A stretch of 64,000 bases of DNA from Agromyces sp. SYSU T00194. Its GTDB lineage: Bacteria > Actinomycetota > Actinomycetes > Actinomycetales > Microbacteriaceae. Of this stretch, positions 36,507-45,191 are shown piece by piece. The position numbers and the translations under genes were made by a program. Within the stretch, counting starts at the first letter, position 1. Each line of letters starts with the position of its first letter. The stretch lies in the NCBI RefSeq assembly GCF_040496035.1, contig NZ_JBEPJZ010000001.1:2542001-2606000 (forward strand), given 5' to 3'. The notes beneath the pieces are model-generated. The model was given only the letters and a program-made list of their open reading frames with translations, was not told where the DNA came from and did no database searches.

Positions 36507-37682
36507 GTGGATCTCACCCTCGTCGTCCTGCTGGTCGTCGTACTGGCACTCTTCTTCGACTTCACCAACGGGTTCCACGACACCGCCAATGCGATGGCGA
36601 CCCCCATCGCGACCGGTGCGCTCCGCCCGAAGGTGGCCGTCGCGCTCGCGGCGGTGCTGAACCTCATCGGCGCGTTCCTCTCGACGGAGGTGGCGCGCAC
36701 GATCTCCGGCGGCATCATCCGCGAGGGCGAGGACGGCGTGCTGATCACGCCGACCCTGATCTTCGCGGGGCTGCTCGGCGCGATCATCTGGAACATGGTG
36801 ACCTGGCTGTTCGGCCTGCCGTCGAGTTCCAGCCACGCCCTGTTCGGCGGGCTGATCGGTGCGGCGCTCGTCGGCGCGGGCCTCCAGGCGATCGACCTGT
36901 CGGTGCTGGCGTCGAAGGTGCTGCTGCCCGCCGTGCTCGCGCCGCTCACCGCCGGGCTCGTCGCGTTCTGCGCGACCCGGCTGGCGTACTGGATCACCCG
37001 GCGCAACGACCGCAAGCCCGACGGCCGCGACGGCTTCCGCCGCGCGCAGGTGTTCTCGAGCTCGCTGGTGGCGCTCGCGCACGGCACGAACGACGCGCAG
37101 AAGACGATGGGCGTCATCACCCTCGCGTTCATCGCGGCGGGGCTGCAGTCCACGGGTACCGGACCGCAGGGCTGGGTGGTCGTCGCGTGCGCGATCGCGA
37201 TCGCGCTGGGCACCTACGTCGGCGGCTGGCGCATCATCCGCACCCTCGGCACGGGGCTCACCGACGTCAAGCCCGCCCAGGGCTTCGCCGCCGAGACGAG
37301 CACCGCGGCGACGATCCTCGCCTCGAGCCACCTCGGCTTCGCGCTCTCGACCACGCAGGTCGCGTCGGGCTCGGTCATCGGCTCGGGCCTCGGCCGCCGC
37401 GGGTCGACGGTGCGCTGGTCCACCGCGGGCCGCATCGGCATCGGCTGGCTGCTCACGCTGCCCGCGGCGGGCATCATCGGCGCGCTCGCGGCGCTCGTCG
37501 CGAACCTCGGCGTCGCCGGCATCCTGATCGACGCGGTCGCGGGCTTCGCCGCGATCATCGGGCTGTACCTCGTCTCCAAGCGCGACGAGGTCAACCAGCA
37601 CAACGTGACCAGCGAGGTCGCGGCCTCCGGCCGAGCGGTCCGCATCCCGCGCGATGCCAAGCGGAAGGGGGCCCGCTCGTGA
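36507..37682 (+). CDS. pit: Low-affinity inorganic phosphate transporter (Pit family)
   Basis: This 391-residue PHO4/Pit permease has about ten membrane segments. Both family repeats are visible: DFTNGFHDTANAMATPIAT near residue 15 and LAHGTNDAQKTMGV near 190. It would carry metal-phosphate with protons. The GTG start at 36507 has GAGAGA upstream. Its stop overlaps the GTG start of a small membrane protein, a pairing that suggests a shared role. Confidence 0.93.
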   Translation: MDLTLVVLLVVVLALFFDFTNGFHDTANAMATPIATGALRPKVAVALAAVLNLIGAFLSTEVARTISGGIIREGEDGVLITPTLIFAGLLGAIIWNMVTWLFGLPSSSSHALFGGLIGAALVGAGLQAIDLSVLASKVLLPAVLAPLTAGLVAFCATRLAYWITRRNDRKPDGRDGFRRAQVFSSSLVALAHGTNDAQKTMGVITLAFIAAGLQSTGTGPQGWVVVACAIAIALGTYVGGWRIIRTLGTGLTDVKPAQGFAAETSTAATILASSHLGFALSTTQVASGSVIGSGLGRRGSTVRWSTAGRIGIGWLLTLPAAGIIGALAALVANLGVAGILIDAVAGFAAIIGLYLVSKRDEVNQHNVTSEVAASGRAVRIPRDAKRKGARS

Positions 37683-38011
37683 TCGACTGGTTCTCGTTCC
37701 TCGTCGTGCTCGTCGCGTCGATGCTCGGCGCCTGCGTCGTGGTCGCCGCCTACGCGCTCGGAATCCGGCTGCTCGTGGTCTCGGGCCGGGCGCCCGTGGT
37801 GAGCCCCGCCGAGTTCACCGACGCGATCACGATCATGACGCCCGCCGAGATCCGCGCGGCCGAGAAGCGCGCGGCGAAGGCGGCCAGGAAGAGCCCGCTC
37901 GGCGAGGGAGCGAAGCGACTCGCCCTCGTCGGCGCCTGGGCCTGCTTCGCCCTCAGCGGACTCGCGGTGCTGTTCGGCATCTACCTGATCGTGCCCGCCT
38001 TCCACGGCTGA
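37679..38011 (+). CDS. Two-helix membrane protein coupled to pit
   Basis: This 110-residue protein has a membrane segment at about 8-30, a charged middle (KRAAKAARKS around residue 67) and a second membrane segment near 80-103. The start GTG overlaps the pit stop (GTGA), and GGAAGGGG lies upstream. It may be an accessory of the phosphate transporter; that is based only on coupling. No named family recognised. Confidence 0.7.
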   Translation: MIDWFSFLVVLVASMLGACVVVAAYALGIRLLVVSGRAPVVSPAEFTDAITIMTPAEIRAAEKRAAKAARKSPLGEGAKRLALVGAWACFALSGLAVLFGIYLIVPAFHG

Positions 38012-38072
38012 GCGGGCGGACCACCGCCGCAGGACGGGGGTTCACCGGATGTCGCCGGCCCGGCCGCGACCG

Positions 38073-38078
38073 TAGCGT
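38073..38078 (+). promoter_or_regulatory. Leaderless -10 box of the DUF4190 gene
   Basis: TAGCGT ends 7 nt before ATG 38086. Confidence 0.55.
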
Positions 38079-38085
38079 GGATGTC

Positions 38086-38400
38086 ATGACCACCACCGTC
38101 CCCACCACCCCCGCCCCGACCGCCGACTACGGCCCCAGCGCCACCGCGGCCGCACCCCGCGGGCTCGGCATCGCCAGCCTCGTGCTCGGCATCGTCTCCA
38201 TCCTCACCGGCGGCGGTGCCGTGATCGGTCCCATCGCCGGCCTCGTGCTCGGCTGCCTGGCGCTGACCCGCGAGCCCGCCGGTCGCACCCTGGCGATCTG
38301 GGGCATCGTGCTGAACGCCGTCGTGATCGGGTTCGGCGCGCTCGCCCTCGTCGGCACCGCGGTCTTCACCGTCGCGATGCTGCCGTTCGCGCTCTTCTGA
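38086..38400 (+). CDS. DUF4190 domain membrane protein
   Basis: This 104-residue protein has a Thr/Pro/Ala-rich N-terminus of about 25 residues followed by two membrane segments (27-55 and 66-98). The DUF4190 pattern is RGLGIASLVLGIVSI, then AGLVLGCLAL and LAIWGIVLNAV. The function of the family is unknown. It has no ribosome site, and a TAGCGT box sits seven bases upstream, so it is leaderless and monocistronic. Confidence 0.8.
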   Translation: MTTTVPTTPAPTADYGPSATAAAPRGLGIASLVLGIVSILTGGGAVIGPIAGLVLGCLALTREPAGRTLAIWGIVLNAVVIGFGALALVGTAVFTVAMLPFALF

Positions 38401-38460
38401 CGCGCACCCGCGGCGCACCGGTCACGGGCCGTCCCGCTGTCGCGGGGCGGCCCGCGACGG

Positions 38461-38466
38461 TAGGCT
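38461..38466 (+). promoter_or_regulatory. -10 box upstream of the aspA leader ORF
   Basis: TAGGCT ends 8 nt before the ATG at 38475. This places the start of transcription at or next to the first codon of the small ORF, so the aspA mRNA would begin there. Confidence 0.5.
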
Positions 38467-38474
38467 CGGAGGGC

Positions 38475-38573
38475 ATGCCGGCGACCCACCGGCGCACCAC
38501 CACCGATGGCGATGGAGATCCCATGAACCTGCGACCCCTCATGCACTGCGACGACGAGGGGAGGGGCGAATGA
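38475..38573 (+). CDS. Candidate 32-residue leader peptide of aspA
   Basis: This small ORF begins 8 nt after TAGGCT and ends with a TGA that overlaps the aspA ATG (ATGA). The peptide opens MPATHRRTTTDGDGDP and has an inner start, MNLRPLMHCDDEGRGE, at 38523 preceded by GGAGA. Asp, Glu and Asn make up several of the last ten codons (CDDEGRGE), suggestive next to an aspartase gene. It could couple or attenuate aspA translation. No homologue is recognised, and it may simply be an untranslated leader. Confidence 0.45.
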   Translation: MPATHRRTTTDGDGDPMNLRPLMHCDDEGRGE

Positions 38574-40024
38574 GCGAGCTCGGGCCGATGCGCGTCGAGT
38601 CGGATTCGCTCGGCCAGGTGGAGGTCCCGGCCGACGCCTACTGGGGCGTGCACACGCGTCGCGCGCTGGACAACTTCCCGATCTCCAAGCGTCCCATCTC
38701 GGTGTATCCCGAGCTGATCGTCGCGCTCGCCTCGGTCAAGCAGGCCGCCGCGCGCGCCAACCTCGAGGTCGGTGCGCTGCGCGCCGAGACGGCCGGCCGC
38801 ATCGACGCCGCCTGCCAGCGGATCATCGACGGCGAGTTCCACGACGAGTTCGTCGTCGGCGTGATCCAGGGCGGCGCCGGCACCTCGACCAACATGAACG
38901 CGAACGAGGTCATCGCGAACGTCGCCCTCGAACTCGCCGGCTTCGAGAAGGGCCGCTACGACGTCATCCACCCCATCGACGACGTCAACCGCAGCCAGTC
39001 GACCAACGACACGTACCCGACCGCGCTGAAGATCGCGCTGTCGCTCTCGCTGCGCACGCTGCTCGACGAGCTGGAGGAGCTGCGCCGGTCGTTCCACCGC
39101 AAGGCCATGGAGTTCCGCGAGGTGCTCAAGGTGGGCCGCACGCAGCTGCAGGACGCCGTGCCGATGACGCTCGGGCAGGAGTTCCACGGCTACGCCACGA
39201 CGCTCGGCGAGGACCGCGCGCGGCTCGAGGAGACCCGCTGGCTGCTCGCCGAGATCAACCTCGGCGCGACCGCGATCGGCACCGGCATCACGGCCGACCC
39301 GGGCTATGCGGCGGCGGCGGTGCGGCACCTCAACGAGATCACCGGCCTGGGCCTGGAGACCGCACCCGACCTGATCGAGTCGACGAGCGACACGGGCGTG
39401 TTCATGTCGTTCTCCGGCTCGCTGAAGCGCAGCGCGATCAAGCTCTCGAAGATCTGCAACGACCTGCGGCTGCTCTCGTCTGGCCCCCAGACCGGCCTCG
39501 GCGAGATCAACCTGCCGCCGAAGCAGGCGGGCTCGTCGATCATGCCCGGCAAGGTCAACCCGGTGATCCCGGAGGCGGTCAGCCAGGTCGCCTTCCAGGT
39601 CGCGGGCACCGACGTGACCGTGACGATGGCGGCCGAGGCCGGCCAGCTCCAGCTGAACGCGTTCGAGCCGGTCATCGCGCACTCGCTGCTGCAGTCGATC
39701 ACCTGGATGCGCCAGGCCTGCTGGACGCTGCGGGTCAACTGCGTGGACGGCATCACCGCGAACACCGAGCGCCTCGGCGAGATGGTCGCCTCGAGCGTCG
39801 GCGTGATCACGGCGCTGATCCCGTTCATCGGCTACGGGCAGGCCGCCGAGCTCGCCAAGGAGGCCCTGCGCACGGGCCGGCCGGTGGCCGACCTGGTGGT
39901 CGAGGCGGGGCTGATGACCCGCGAGGCCGTGACGCACCAGCTCTCGCCCGACCGGCTGTCGGGCATGGAGCCGATCACCAGCGCCATCCCGGTCGTGCAG
40001 CTCCAGGCCGAGCCCTCCGACTGA
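38570..40024 (+). CDS. aspA: Aspartate ammonia-lyase (aspartase)
   Basis: This 484-residue member of the aspartase/fumarase superfamily converts aspartate to fumarate and ammonia. The signature GSSIMPGKVNPVIPEAV near residue 322 has VIPE, as in aspartases, where fumarases have TQCE. The N-terminus VEVPADAYWGVHTRRALDNF and GAGTSTNMNANEVIA also match aspartase. Class II fumarase is the alternative. The ATG at 38570 has GAGGGGAGGGG upstream and overlaps the stop of a small upstream ORF. It converges with a hydrolase gene only 16 bp away, without a clear terminator. Confidence 0.9.
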   Translation: MSELGPMRVESDSLGQVEVPADAYWGVHTRRALDNFPISKRPISVYPELIVALASVKQAAARANLEVGALRAETAGRIDAACQRIIDGEFHDEFVVGVIQGGAGTSTNMNANEVIANVALELAGFEKGRYDVIHPIDDVNRSQSTNDTYPTALKIALSLSLRTLLDELEELRRSFHRKAMEFREVLKVGRTQLQDAVPMTLGQEFHGYATTLGEDRARLEETRWLLAEINLGATAIGTGITADPGYAAAAVRHLNEITGLGLETAPDLIESTSDTGVFMSFSGSLKRSAIKLSKICNDLRLLSSGPQTGLGEINLPPKQAGSSIMPGKVNPVIPEAVSQVAFQVAGTDVTVTMAAEAGQLQLNAFEPVIAHSLLQSITWMRQACWTLRVNCVDGITANTERLGEMVASSVGVITALIPFIGYGQAAELAKEALRTGRPVADLVVEAGLMTREAVTHQLSPDRLSGMEPITSAIPVVQLQAEPSD

Positions 40025-40040
40025 CGCCGGTGCGGGGCGC

Positions 40041-40916
40041 TCAGACCACGCGGCAGTGCGTCGTGAGCGCCCCGATGGCGTCGATCGAGACCGTCACGGT
40101 CGAGCCGTCGTGCAGGAACACGGGGGGCTTGCGCGAGTAGCCGGCGCCGCCGGGGCTGCCGGTCGAGATGAGCGTGCCCGGAGGGATGGTCGCCGAGCGC
40201 GACAGGTACGAGATGATCTCCGCGACGGAGCGCACCATCTCGTCGGACGACGCGTCCTGCAGGATGTGCCCGTCGACGTTGGTGGTGAGCCAGACGTCCT
40301 GCGGGTCGGGGATCTCGTCGGCGGTGACGACGACCGGTCCGGTGGGGGTGAACCCGTCGAACGACTTGCAGCGCGACCACTGGGCCTCGGAGAACTGGAT
40401 GTTCCGGGCCGTGATGTCGTTGACGACCGTGTAGCCCCACACGTAGTCGAGCGCGTCCTGCACGCGCACGCCGCGGGCGGGCCGGCCGATGATCACGCCG
40501 AGTTCGGCCTCGTAGTCGACCTCGTTCGAGAGCTCGTCGGGCCAGGTCGTGGTGCCGCCGTGCGCGGCGAGCGAGTTCGGCCACAGCGAGAAGACGGTCA
40601 TCGCGGTCTCGGAGCGCAGCTTCAGCTCGGAGGCGTGGGCGGCGTAGTTCGCGCCGATGGCGAGGATGTGCGGGGGGCGCAGCACGGCGGAGGCGTGCCG
40701 CAGGTGGGCGACGGCGTGCGTGGGGGCGTCGGCGGCGATGGCGGCGTCGGCGAGGCCGCGGACGTGCGCGAGGCCCTCGGGGCCGCGTTCGATGAGGTCC
40801 TGGAGGTCGCGCGGCGGATCGTCGACCACCTCGTCGAGGAAGAGCGCGCGGTCGCCGTGCACCACCGCGAGCCGGGGGGTGCGCTGGCCGTCGACCCTGA
40901 GGTGTGCGAATCTCAC
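40041..40916 (-). CDS. Fumarylacetoacetate hydrolase family protein
   Basis: This 291-residue FAH-family protein has metal-binding residues in SNEVDYEAELGVIIGRPARG near residue 132 (Glu, Glu) and in GYTVVNDITARN near 163 (Asp). GxxYxxHA-like IGANYAAHASEL is near 87 and STGSPGGAGYSRKPP near 252. Such proteins act as 2,4-diketo-acid hydrolases, decarboxylases or oxaloacetate-type hydrolases; the substrate is not determined by sequence. The GTG start has TAGCCT six bases upstream. That box lies inside the 3' end of the Ada-AlkA gene, and if the latter is frameshifted its true stop would overlap this GTG. Confidence 0.88.
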   Translation of the reverse strand: MRFAHLRVDGQRTPRLAVVHGDRALFLDEVVDDPPRDLQDLIERGPEGLAHVRGLADAAIAADAPTHAVAHLRHASAVLRPPHILAIGANYAAHASELKLRSETAMTVFSLWPNSLAAHGGTTTWPDELSNEVDYEAELGVIIGRPARGVRVQDALDYVWGYTVVNDITARNIQFSEAQWSRCKSFDGFTPTGPVVVTADEIPDPQDVWLTTNVDGHILQDASSDEMVRSVAEIISYLSRSATIPPGTLISTGSPGGAGYSRKPPVFLHDGSTVTVSIDAIGALTTHCRVV

Positions 40917-40922
40917 CCCCTC

Positions 40923-40928
40923 AGGCTA
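40923..40928 (-). promoter_or_regulatory. Leaderless -10 box of the FAH-family gene
   Basis: TAGCCT on the minus strand ends 6 nt before GTG 40916. Its TAG is also the annotated Ada-AlkA stop codon. Confidence 0.5.
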
Positions 40929-42494
40929 TCGAGACCGGGTGGGGCGGACTTGTCGTGCGGGTACAACAGATCCTGCAGTTCCTGCCACGGATCCCACGGC
41001 TGTTCCCCCGGGTGCGCCGGCGGCGGCGCGCCAGAGGTGCATCGACGCGTAGCTCCGCCACGGGGCCCAGTCCGCGCCTCGCCCGGCCAGCGCCCGGGCA
41101 TCGGCGGGGAGCCCGAGTCGTGCGGCGCCGCTCCGGAGCGCGGAGTCGCCCGTGAGCAGCACGTCGGGGTCGCCGGTGACGCGCATGGCCACGTACCCGG
41201 CCGTCCACGGGCCGATGCCGGGCATGGCGAGCAGCGCCTCCCGGAGCTCGTGGCGCGGCACGTCGACGTCGACGCGGAGGTCGCCGGAGGCGAGCGCGGC
41301 GGCGGTGCCGACGATCGACGCGACGCGCGCGGCGGGCCCGCGCAGCACCTCGGCGCCCCGCTCGGCGATGGTCGCGGCGCTCGGGAACAGCCGCCACTGC
41401 GCGCCGTCCAGGTCGACCCGATCGCCGAGCGCGTCGACGAGGCGGGTGAGCGCGGTGCGCGCCGACGCGACGGAGACCTGTTGGCCGAGCATCGCCCGGA
41501 ACAGCAGTTCGTGCGCGTCGAGGCATCCGGGCACCCGCATGCCGGGCTCGGCCGCGACGGCCCCCGCGAGCGCGGGATCGCCGGCCAGCGCGGTCGAGAT
41601 CGCGTCGACGTCGGCGTCGAGGTCGAACAGGCGCCGCACGCGGGCCACCAGGGGCGGCAGGTCGGCGAGCGAGGCGAGCCTGGCGGTGACCCGCACCCCC
41701 GGCTCGTGCGGGTCCGCCTCGAGGCGCACGAGCGACGGCCCGCCGGGCAGCCGCAGCGCCCGCGTGAAGGCGCCGTCGGCCGGCGTCTCCATGCCGGCGA
41801 CGGCGCGGGCCGCGAGCCAGTCGAGCACCCCGGCCGCGTCGAAGGGCGCGCGAGCGGGCAGGCGGAGCACGATCTGGCCGGCGTCGCCGTGCTCGGGCGC
41901 GCCGCGTCGCCGCCGGGCGAGCGCGCGCAGTTCACTCGGCGTGCGCTCGTAGACGGCGCGCACCGTGTCGTTGCACTGGCGCACGCTGCCGAACCCCGCG
42001 GCGAACGCGACGTCGGCGACGGGCAGGTCGCTGCCGACGAGGAGCGCCCGCGCGGTCTGCGCCCGGTGCGCGCGGGCGAGCGCGAGGGGGCCGGCGCCGA
42101 GCTCGGCGGTGAGGATGCGGCCGAGGTGGCGCGGGGTGTAGCCGAGTCGCCCGGCGAGCCCGGGCACGCCCTCGCGCTCGACGACGCCGTCGCCGATGAG
42201 GCGCATGGCCCGCGCGGCGAGGTCGTCGTGGAGGTCCCAGCGCGGCGAGCCGGGCACGGCGTCGGGCAGGCAGCGCTTGCAGGCGCGCAGGCCCGCCTCG
42301 TGGGCGGCCGCCGCGGTGAGGTAGAAGCGCACGTGCTCGGGCTTGGGCGTGGTCGCGGGGCAGCTCGGCCGGCAGTAGATGCCGGTCGAGTGCACGCCGG
42401 TGATGAACTGCCCGTCGAAGCGCGCGTCGCGCGAGCTCATGGCCAGGTAGCGCTCCCGGAACTCCGGGTCGTGGATGCGATCGACGGCCTGCAT
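40926..42494 (-). CDS. Ada regulator - AlkA DNA-3-methyladenine glycosylase fusion, probable frameshift at the end
   Basis: This 522-codon fusion starts with the zinc Ada domain (residues 1-80): [19 protein letters not shown] with the methyl-accepting Cys, and later ACKRC. An AraC-type HTH pair follows (about 95-190; [19 protein letters not shown]), and then an AlkA glycosylase domain (about 205-490; [28 protein letters not shown] with the catalytic Asp region). The Ada methyltransferase C-domain is absent. After [11 protein letters not shown] the third-position GC falls sharply. A one-base change in the C5 run at 41005-41009 would give a coding-like tail, [19 protein letters not shown], ending at 40913. 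It serves adaptive repair of alkylated DNA. Confidence 0.88.
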   Translation of the reverse strand: MQAVDRIHDPEFRERYLAMSSRDARFDGQFITGVHSTGIYCRPSCPATTPKPEHVRFYLTAAAAHEAGLRACKRCLPDAVPGSPRWDLHDDLAARAMRLIGDGVVEREGVPGLAGRLGYTPRHLGRILTAELGAGPLALARAHRAQTARALLVGSDLPVADVAFAAGFGSVRQCNDTVRAVYERTPSELRALARRRRGAPEHGDAGQIVLRLPARAPFDAAGVLDWLAARAVAGMETPADGAFTRALRLPGGPSLVRLEADPHEPGVRVTARLASLADLPPLVARVRRLFDLDADVDAISTALAGDPALAGAVAAEPGMRVPGCLDAHELLFRAMLGQQVSVASARTALTRLVDALGDRVDLDGAQWRLFPSAATIAERGAEVLRGPAARVASIVGTAAALASGDLRVDVDVPRHELREALLAMPGIGPWTAGYVAMRVTGDPDVLLTGDSALRSGAARLGLPADARALAGRGADWAPWRSYASMHLWRAAAGAPGGTAVGSVAGTAGSVVPARQVRPTRSR

Positions 42495-42575
42495 GCGTCC
42501 AGCCTCGCACCCCTCGGGGCGATTCGGTAGCGGGAATCGGACATCGCCGCGCGACGCCCGCCGGCGCCGCAGCCG

Positions 42576-42581
42576 TAGGGT
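42576..42581 (+). promoter_or_regulatory. Leaderless -10 box of the GlcD-type oxidase
   Basis: TAGGGT ends 6 nt before ATG 42588. Confidence 0.55.
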
Positions 42582-42587
42582 GATCGC

Positions 42588-43988
42588 ATGGCATCCGACG
42601 TCATCGACGAACTGCGCCGCGTCCTCGGGGACGCGGTCTCGACCGAGCCCGCCGCGCGCGAGGCCGCCCGGGGCGACGCGTCGGGCTGGCGCACCGACAG
42701 CCCGCCGGACGCGATCGTGCACGCCGCATCCGTCGCCGACGTGCAGGCCGTGCTGCGCATCGCCTCGGCGACCGGCACGCCCGTCGTCGCCCGTGGTGCC
42801 GGCTCGGGCCTCGCGGGCGGCGCGAACGGCCGGAGCGGGCAGATCGTGCTCGACACCACGCGCATGGACCGGGTGCTCGAGATCGACGTCGAGGACGAGC
42901 TGGCGGTCGTCGAGCCGGGCGTGATCAACGACGACCTGAACCGGGCGCTCGCGCCGCACGGCCTCTGGTACTCGCCCGACCCGGCCAGCAAGGCGATCTC
43001 GACCATCGGCGGGAACATCGCGACCGGCGCGGGCGGGCTGCTCTGCGCGAAGTACGGGGTCACCCGCGAGGCCGTGCTCGGCCTCGTCGTGGTGCTCGCC
43101 GACGGCTCGCTGCTGCGCACCGGGCACCGCACCGTCAAGGGCGTCACCGGATACGACCTCACGGCCCTGCTCACCGGCTCCGAGGGCACGCTCGGCGTCA
43201 TCGTCGAGGCCACCCTGCGGCTGCGACCCGCGCCGCGGCACGAGCCGGTGACGATCGCCGCCGCCTACGCCGACGTCGAGTCCGCCGCGGAGGGTGCGGC
43301 GGCGGTCGTGCGCGCGCACCTCCGCCCCGCGATGCTGGAGCTGCTCGAACCCGCGGGGCTCGGCCGCATCCGCTCGCACCTGGGGCCGGCCGCGCTGGAC
43401 GGCACGCCCCTCGCCGCGGGTGTCGCGCCCGACGATGCGGCGTTCCTCATCGCCCAGTGCGACGGCCCGGCCGCGCCGGCGGAGGCGGCGGAGGTCGCCG
43501 CGGCGCTCGCGAGCGCGGGCGGCACGGTCGAGCTCGCGGCGGATGCGGCCGAGGGGGAGCGCCTCCTGGCCGTCCGCCGCTCGTTCCACGCGGCGCTCGC
43601 CGCGACCGGCGAGGTGCTGATCGAGGACGTCGCGGTGCCGCGTTCGCAGCTGCCCGCGATGTTCCGCGAGATCGCGCGGATCGGCGCCGCGTACGACCTG
43701 GAGATCCCCACCGTCGCGCACGCGGGCGACGGCAACCTGCATCCGAACTTCGTCTACTCCGGCGACGAGGTGCCCGAGCGGGTCTGGGCGGCCGCGGACG
43801 AGCTGTTCCGCACCGCGGTCCGGCTGGGCGGGACCCTGACCGGCGAGCACGGGGTCGGCGTGCTGAAGCGCCGCTGGCTGCGCGACGAGCTCGGCGACGG
43901 GCAGCACGACCTGCAGCGCCGCATCAAGGCCGCGTTCGACCCGGCGGGCATCCTGAACCCGGCCGCGATGTTCGAGCCGGTCGCGTGA
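42588..43988 (+). CDS. FAD-binding oxidoreductase, GlcD / D-lactate dehydrogenase type
   Basis: This 466-residue flavoprotein is of the FAD-binding type 4 family. The PP-loop segment [15 protein letters not shown] is near residue 66. [21 protein letters not shown] near 138 and [21 protein letters not shown] near 184 bind FAD. The C-terminal metal-binding part carries [13 protein letters not shown] near 377 and [15 protein letters not shown] near 420. It oxidises a 2-hydroxy acid such as glycolate or D-lactate; which one is open. It is leaderless by its TAGGGT box, and its stop overlaps the next gene (GTGA). Confidence 0.9.
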   Translation: MASDVIDELRRVLGDAVSTEPAAREAARGDASGWRTDSPPDAIVHAASVADVQAVLRIASATGTPVVARGAGSGLAGGANGRSGQIVLDTTRMDRVLEIDVEDELAVVEPGVINDDLNRALAPHGLWYSPDPASKAISTIGGNIATGAGGLLCAKYGVTREAVLGLVVVLADGSLLRTGHRTVKGVTGYDLTALLTGSEGTLGVIVEATLRLRPAPRHEPVTIAAAYADVESAAEGAAAVVRAHLRPAMLELLEPAGLGRIRSHLGPAALDGTPLAAGVAPDDAAFLIAQCDGPAAPAEAAEVAAALASAGGTVELAADAAEGERLLAVRRSFHAALAATGEVLIEDVAVPRSQLPAMFREIARIGAAYDLEIPTVAHAGDGNLHPNFVYSGDEVPERVWAAADELFRTAVRLGGTLTGEHGVGVLKRRWLRDELGDGQHDLQRRIKAAFDPAGILNPAAMFEPVA

Positions 43989-45133
43989 GCGGCCACGCGC
44001 CGAACGGGCCCGTCGGCCCGCAGCCGCACCTGCGGCCGACCTCGCCGCGCACCTCGCGGTCGCGCGGCGCCGGCCTCGCCGCGGTCGGCATCGTGCTGGC
44101 GTCGCTCGTCGGCCTCGCCGTGGCCGCCTACTTCGTCCAGGCGCTCGGCACGGGCGCCGCCGCCGCGGGCGCCGTGCTCGCGCTCGTGCCGCTGGCGGCC
44201 GTGCTCTGGGCGGTGCGCTGGATCGACCGCTGGGAGCCCGAGCCCCGCGGCGCGCTGTGGTTCGCGTTCCTGTGGGGCGCGACCGTGTCGGTCGCGCTCG
44301 CGCTGCTCGTCGACCTCGCGCTCGTCGTGCTCGGCGGCATCGACGACGAGTTCCTCGGCGCGGTCGTGCAGGCCCCGATCGTCGAGGAGCTCGCGAAGGC
44401 CGCGGGGCTGCTCGTGCTCGCCGCGGTCGCGCGCGCGCACCTCGACGGCCCCGTCGACGGCCTCGTCTACGCGGCGACCATCGCGGCGGGCTTCGCGTTC
44501 ACGGAGAACGCGTTGTACTTCGGCGTCGCGCTGCTCGAGTCGGGGCCCGACGGGCTCGGTTCGGTCTTCTTCGTGCGCGGCGTGATGTCGCCGTTCGCGC
44601 ATGTCATGTTCACCGCGTGCACGGGCATCGCGATCGGGACCTTCGTCGCCCGGGGCCGCAGCGCGCTGCTCGGCGCGCTCGTCGGCCTGGTGCCCGCGAT
44701 CGGCCTCCACGCGCTCTGGAACGGCGCCCTGTTCGTCGTCGACGACTTCTTCGGGTACTACCTGCTCGTGCAGGTGCCGCTGTTCGTGCTCGCGATCGGC
44801 ATCACGGTGTGGCTGCGCCGCCTCGAGCGCCGCGTCCTGCGCCGACGCCTGGCGGAGTACGCCGCCGTCGGCTGGTTCAGCGCCGGCGAGCTCGAGATGT
44901 TCACCACGCCGGAGGGGCGTCGGCGTGCGCGGGCGAACGCCTCGGCGCGCGGTGCCGTCGCGCGGCGCACGATGGACGCGCTCATCCGCGACACCACCCA
45001 CCTCGCGTTCACCCGGGAGCGCATCGCCTCGGGTCGCGCCGCATTCGGCGGGCGCGACGGCGGGCGGGCCGCCGCCGACGAGCAGGCGCTGCTCGCCTCG
45101 ATCGTCGCCGCGCGCGCATCGCTGCTCGCCTGA
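43985..45133 (+). CDS. PrsW-family intramembrane metalloprotease
   Basis: This 382-residue membrane protein has eight or nine segments between residues 28 and 278. All PrsW motifs are present: PIVEELAK (motif 1, near 131), [10 protein letters not shown] (motif 2, near 170), [11 protein letters not shown] (motif 3, near 200) and GLHALWNG (motif 4, near 240). PrsW of Bacillus cleaves the anti-sigma factor RsiW; the substrate here is unknown. The RskA-like anti-sigma factor encoded 7 kb away is one possibility, not supported by linkage. The GTG start overlaps the upstream oxidase stop. Confidence 0.92.
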   Translation: MSGHAPNGPVGPQPHLRPTSPRTSRSRGAGLAAVGIVLASLVGLAVAAYFVQALGTGAAAAGAVLALVPLAAVLWAVRWIDRWEPEPRGALWFAFLWGATVSVALALLVDLALVVLGGIDDEFLGAVVQAPIVEELAKAAGLLVLAAVARAHLDGPVDGLVYAATIAAGFAFTENALYFGVALLESGPDGLGSVFFVRGVMSPFAHVMFTACTGIAIGTFVARGRSALLGALVGLVPAIGLHALWNGALFVVDDFFGYYLLVQVPLFVLAIGITVWLRRLERRVLRRRLAEYAAVGWFSAGELEMFTTPEGRRRARANASARGAVARRTMDALIRDTTHLAFTRERIASGRAAFGGRDGGRAAADEQALLASIVAARASLLA

Positions 45134-45150
45134 CGTATCCGTGCCCGGCG

Positions 45151-45156
45151 TATGCT
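45151..45156 (+). promoter_or_regulatory. -10 box of the GAF regulator gene
   Basis: TATGCT 35 bp upstream of ATG 45192. A short leader with GGAG before the start is predicted. Confidence 0.5.
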
Positions 45157-45191
45157 GGGCCCACCCGGACGACGTCGATCGGAGCCCACGG

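Noticed and set aside
35905..37213. Minus-strand frame across the Nudix and pit genes
   Set aside because: Both plus-strand genes have full family motifs; the frame is antisense only.
38570..40024. Class II fumarase (fumC)
   Set aside because: VIPE after GSSIMPGKVNP and the N-terminal VPADAYWGVHT segment match aspartase better; fumarase would have TQCE.
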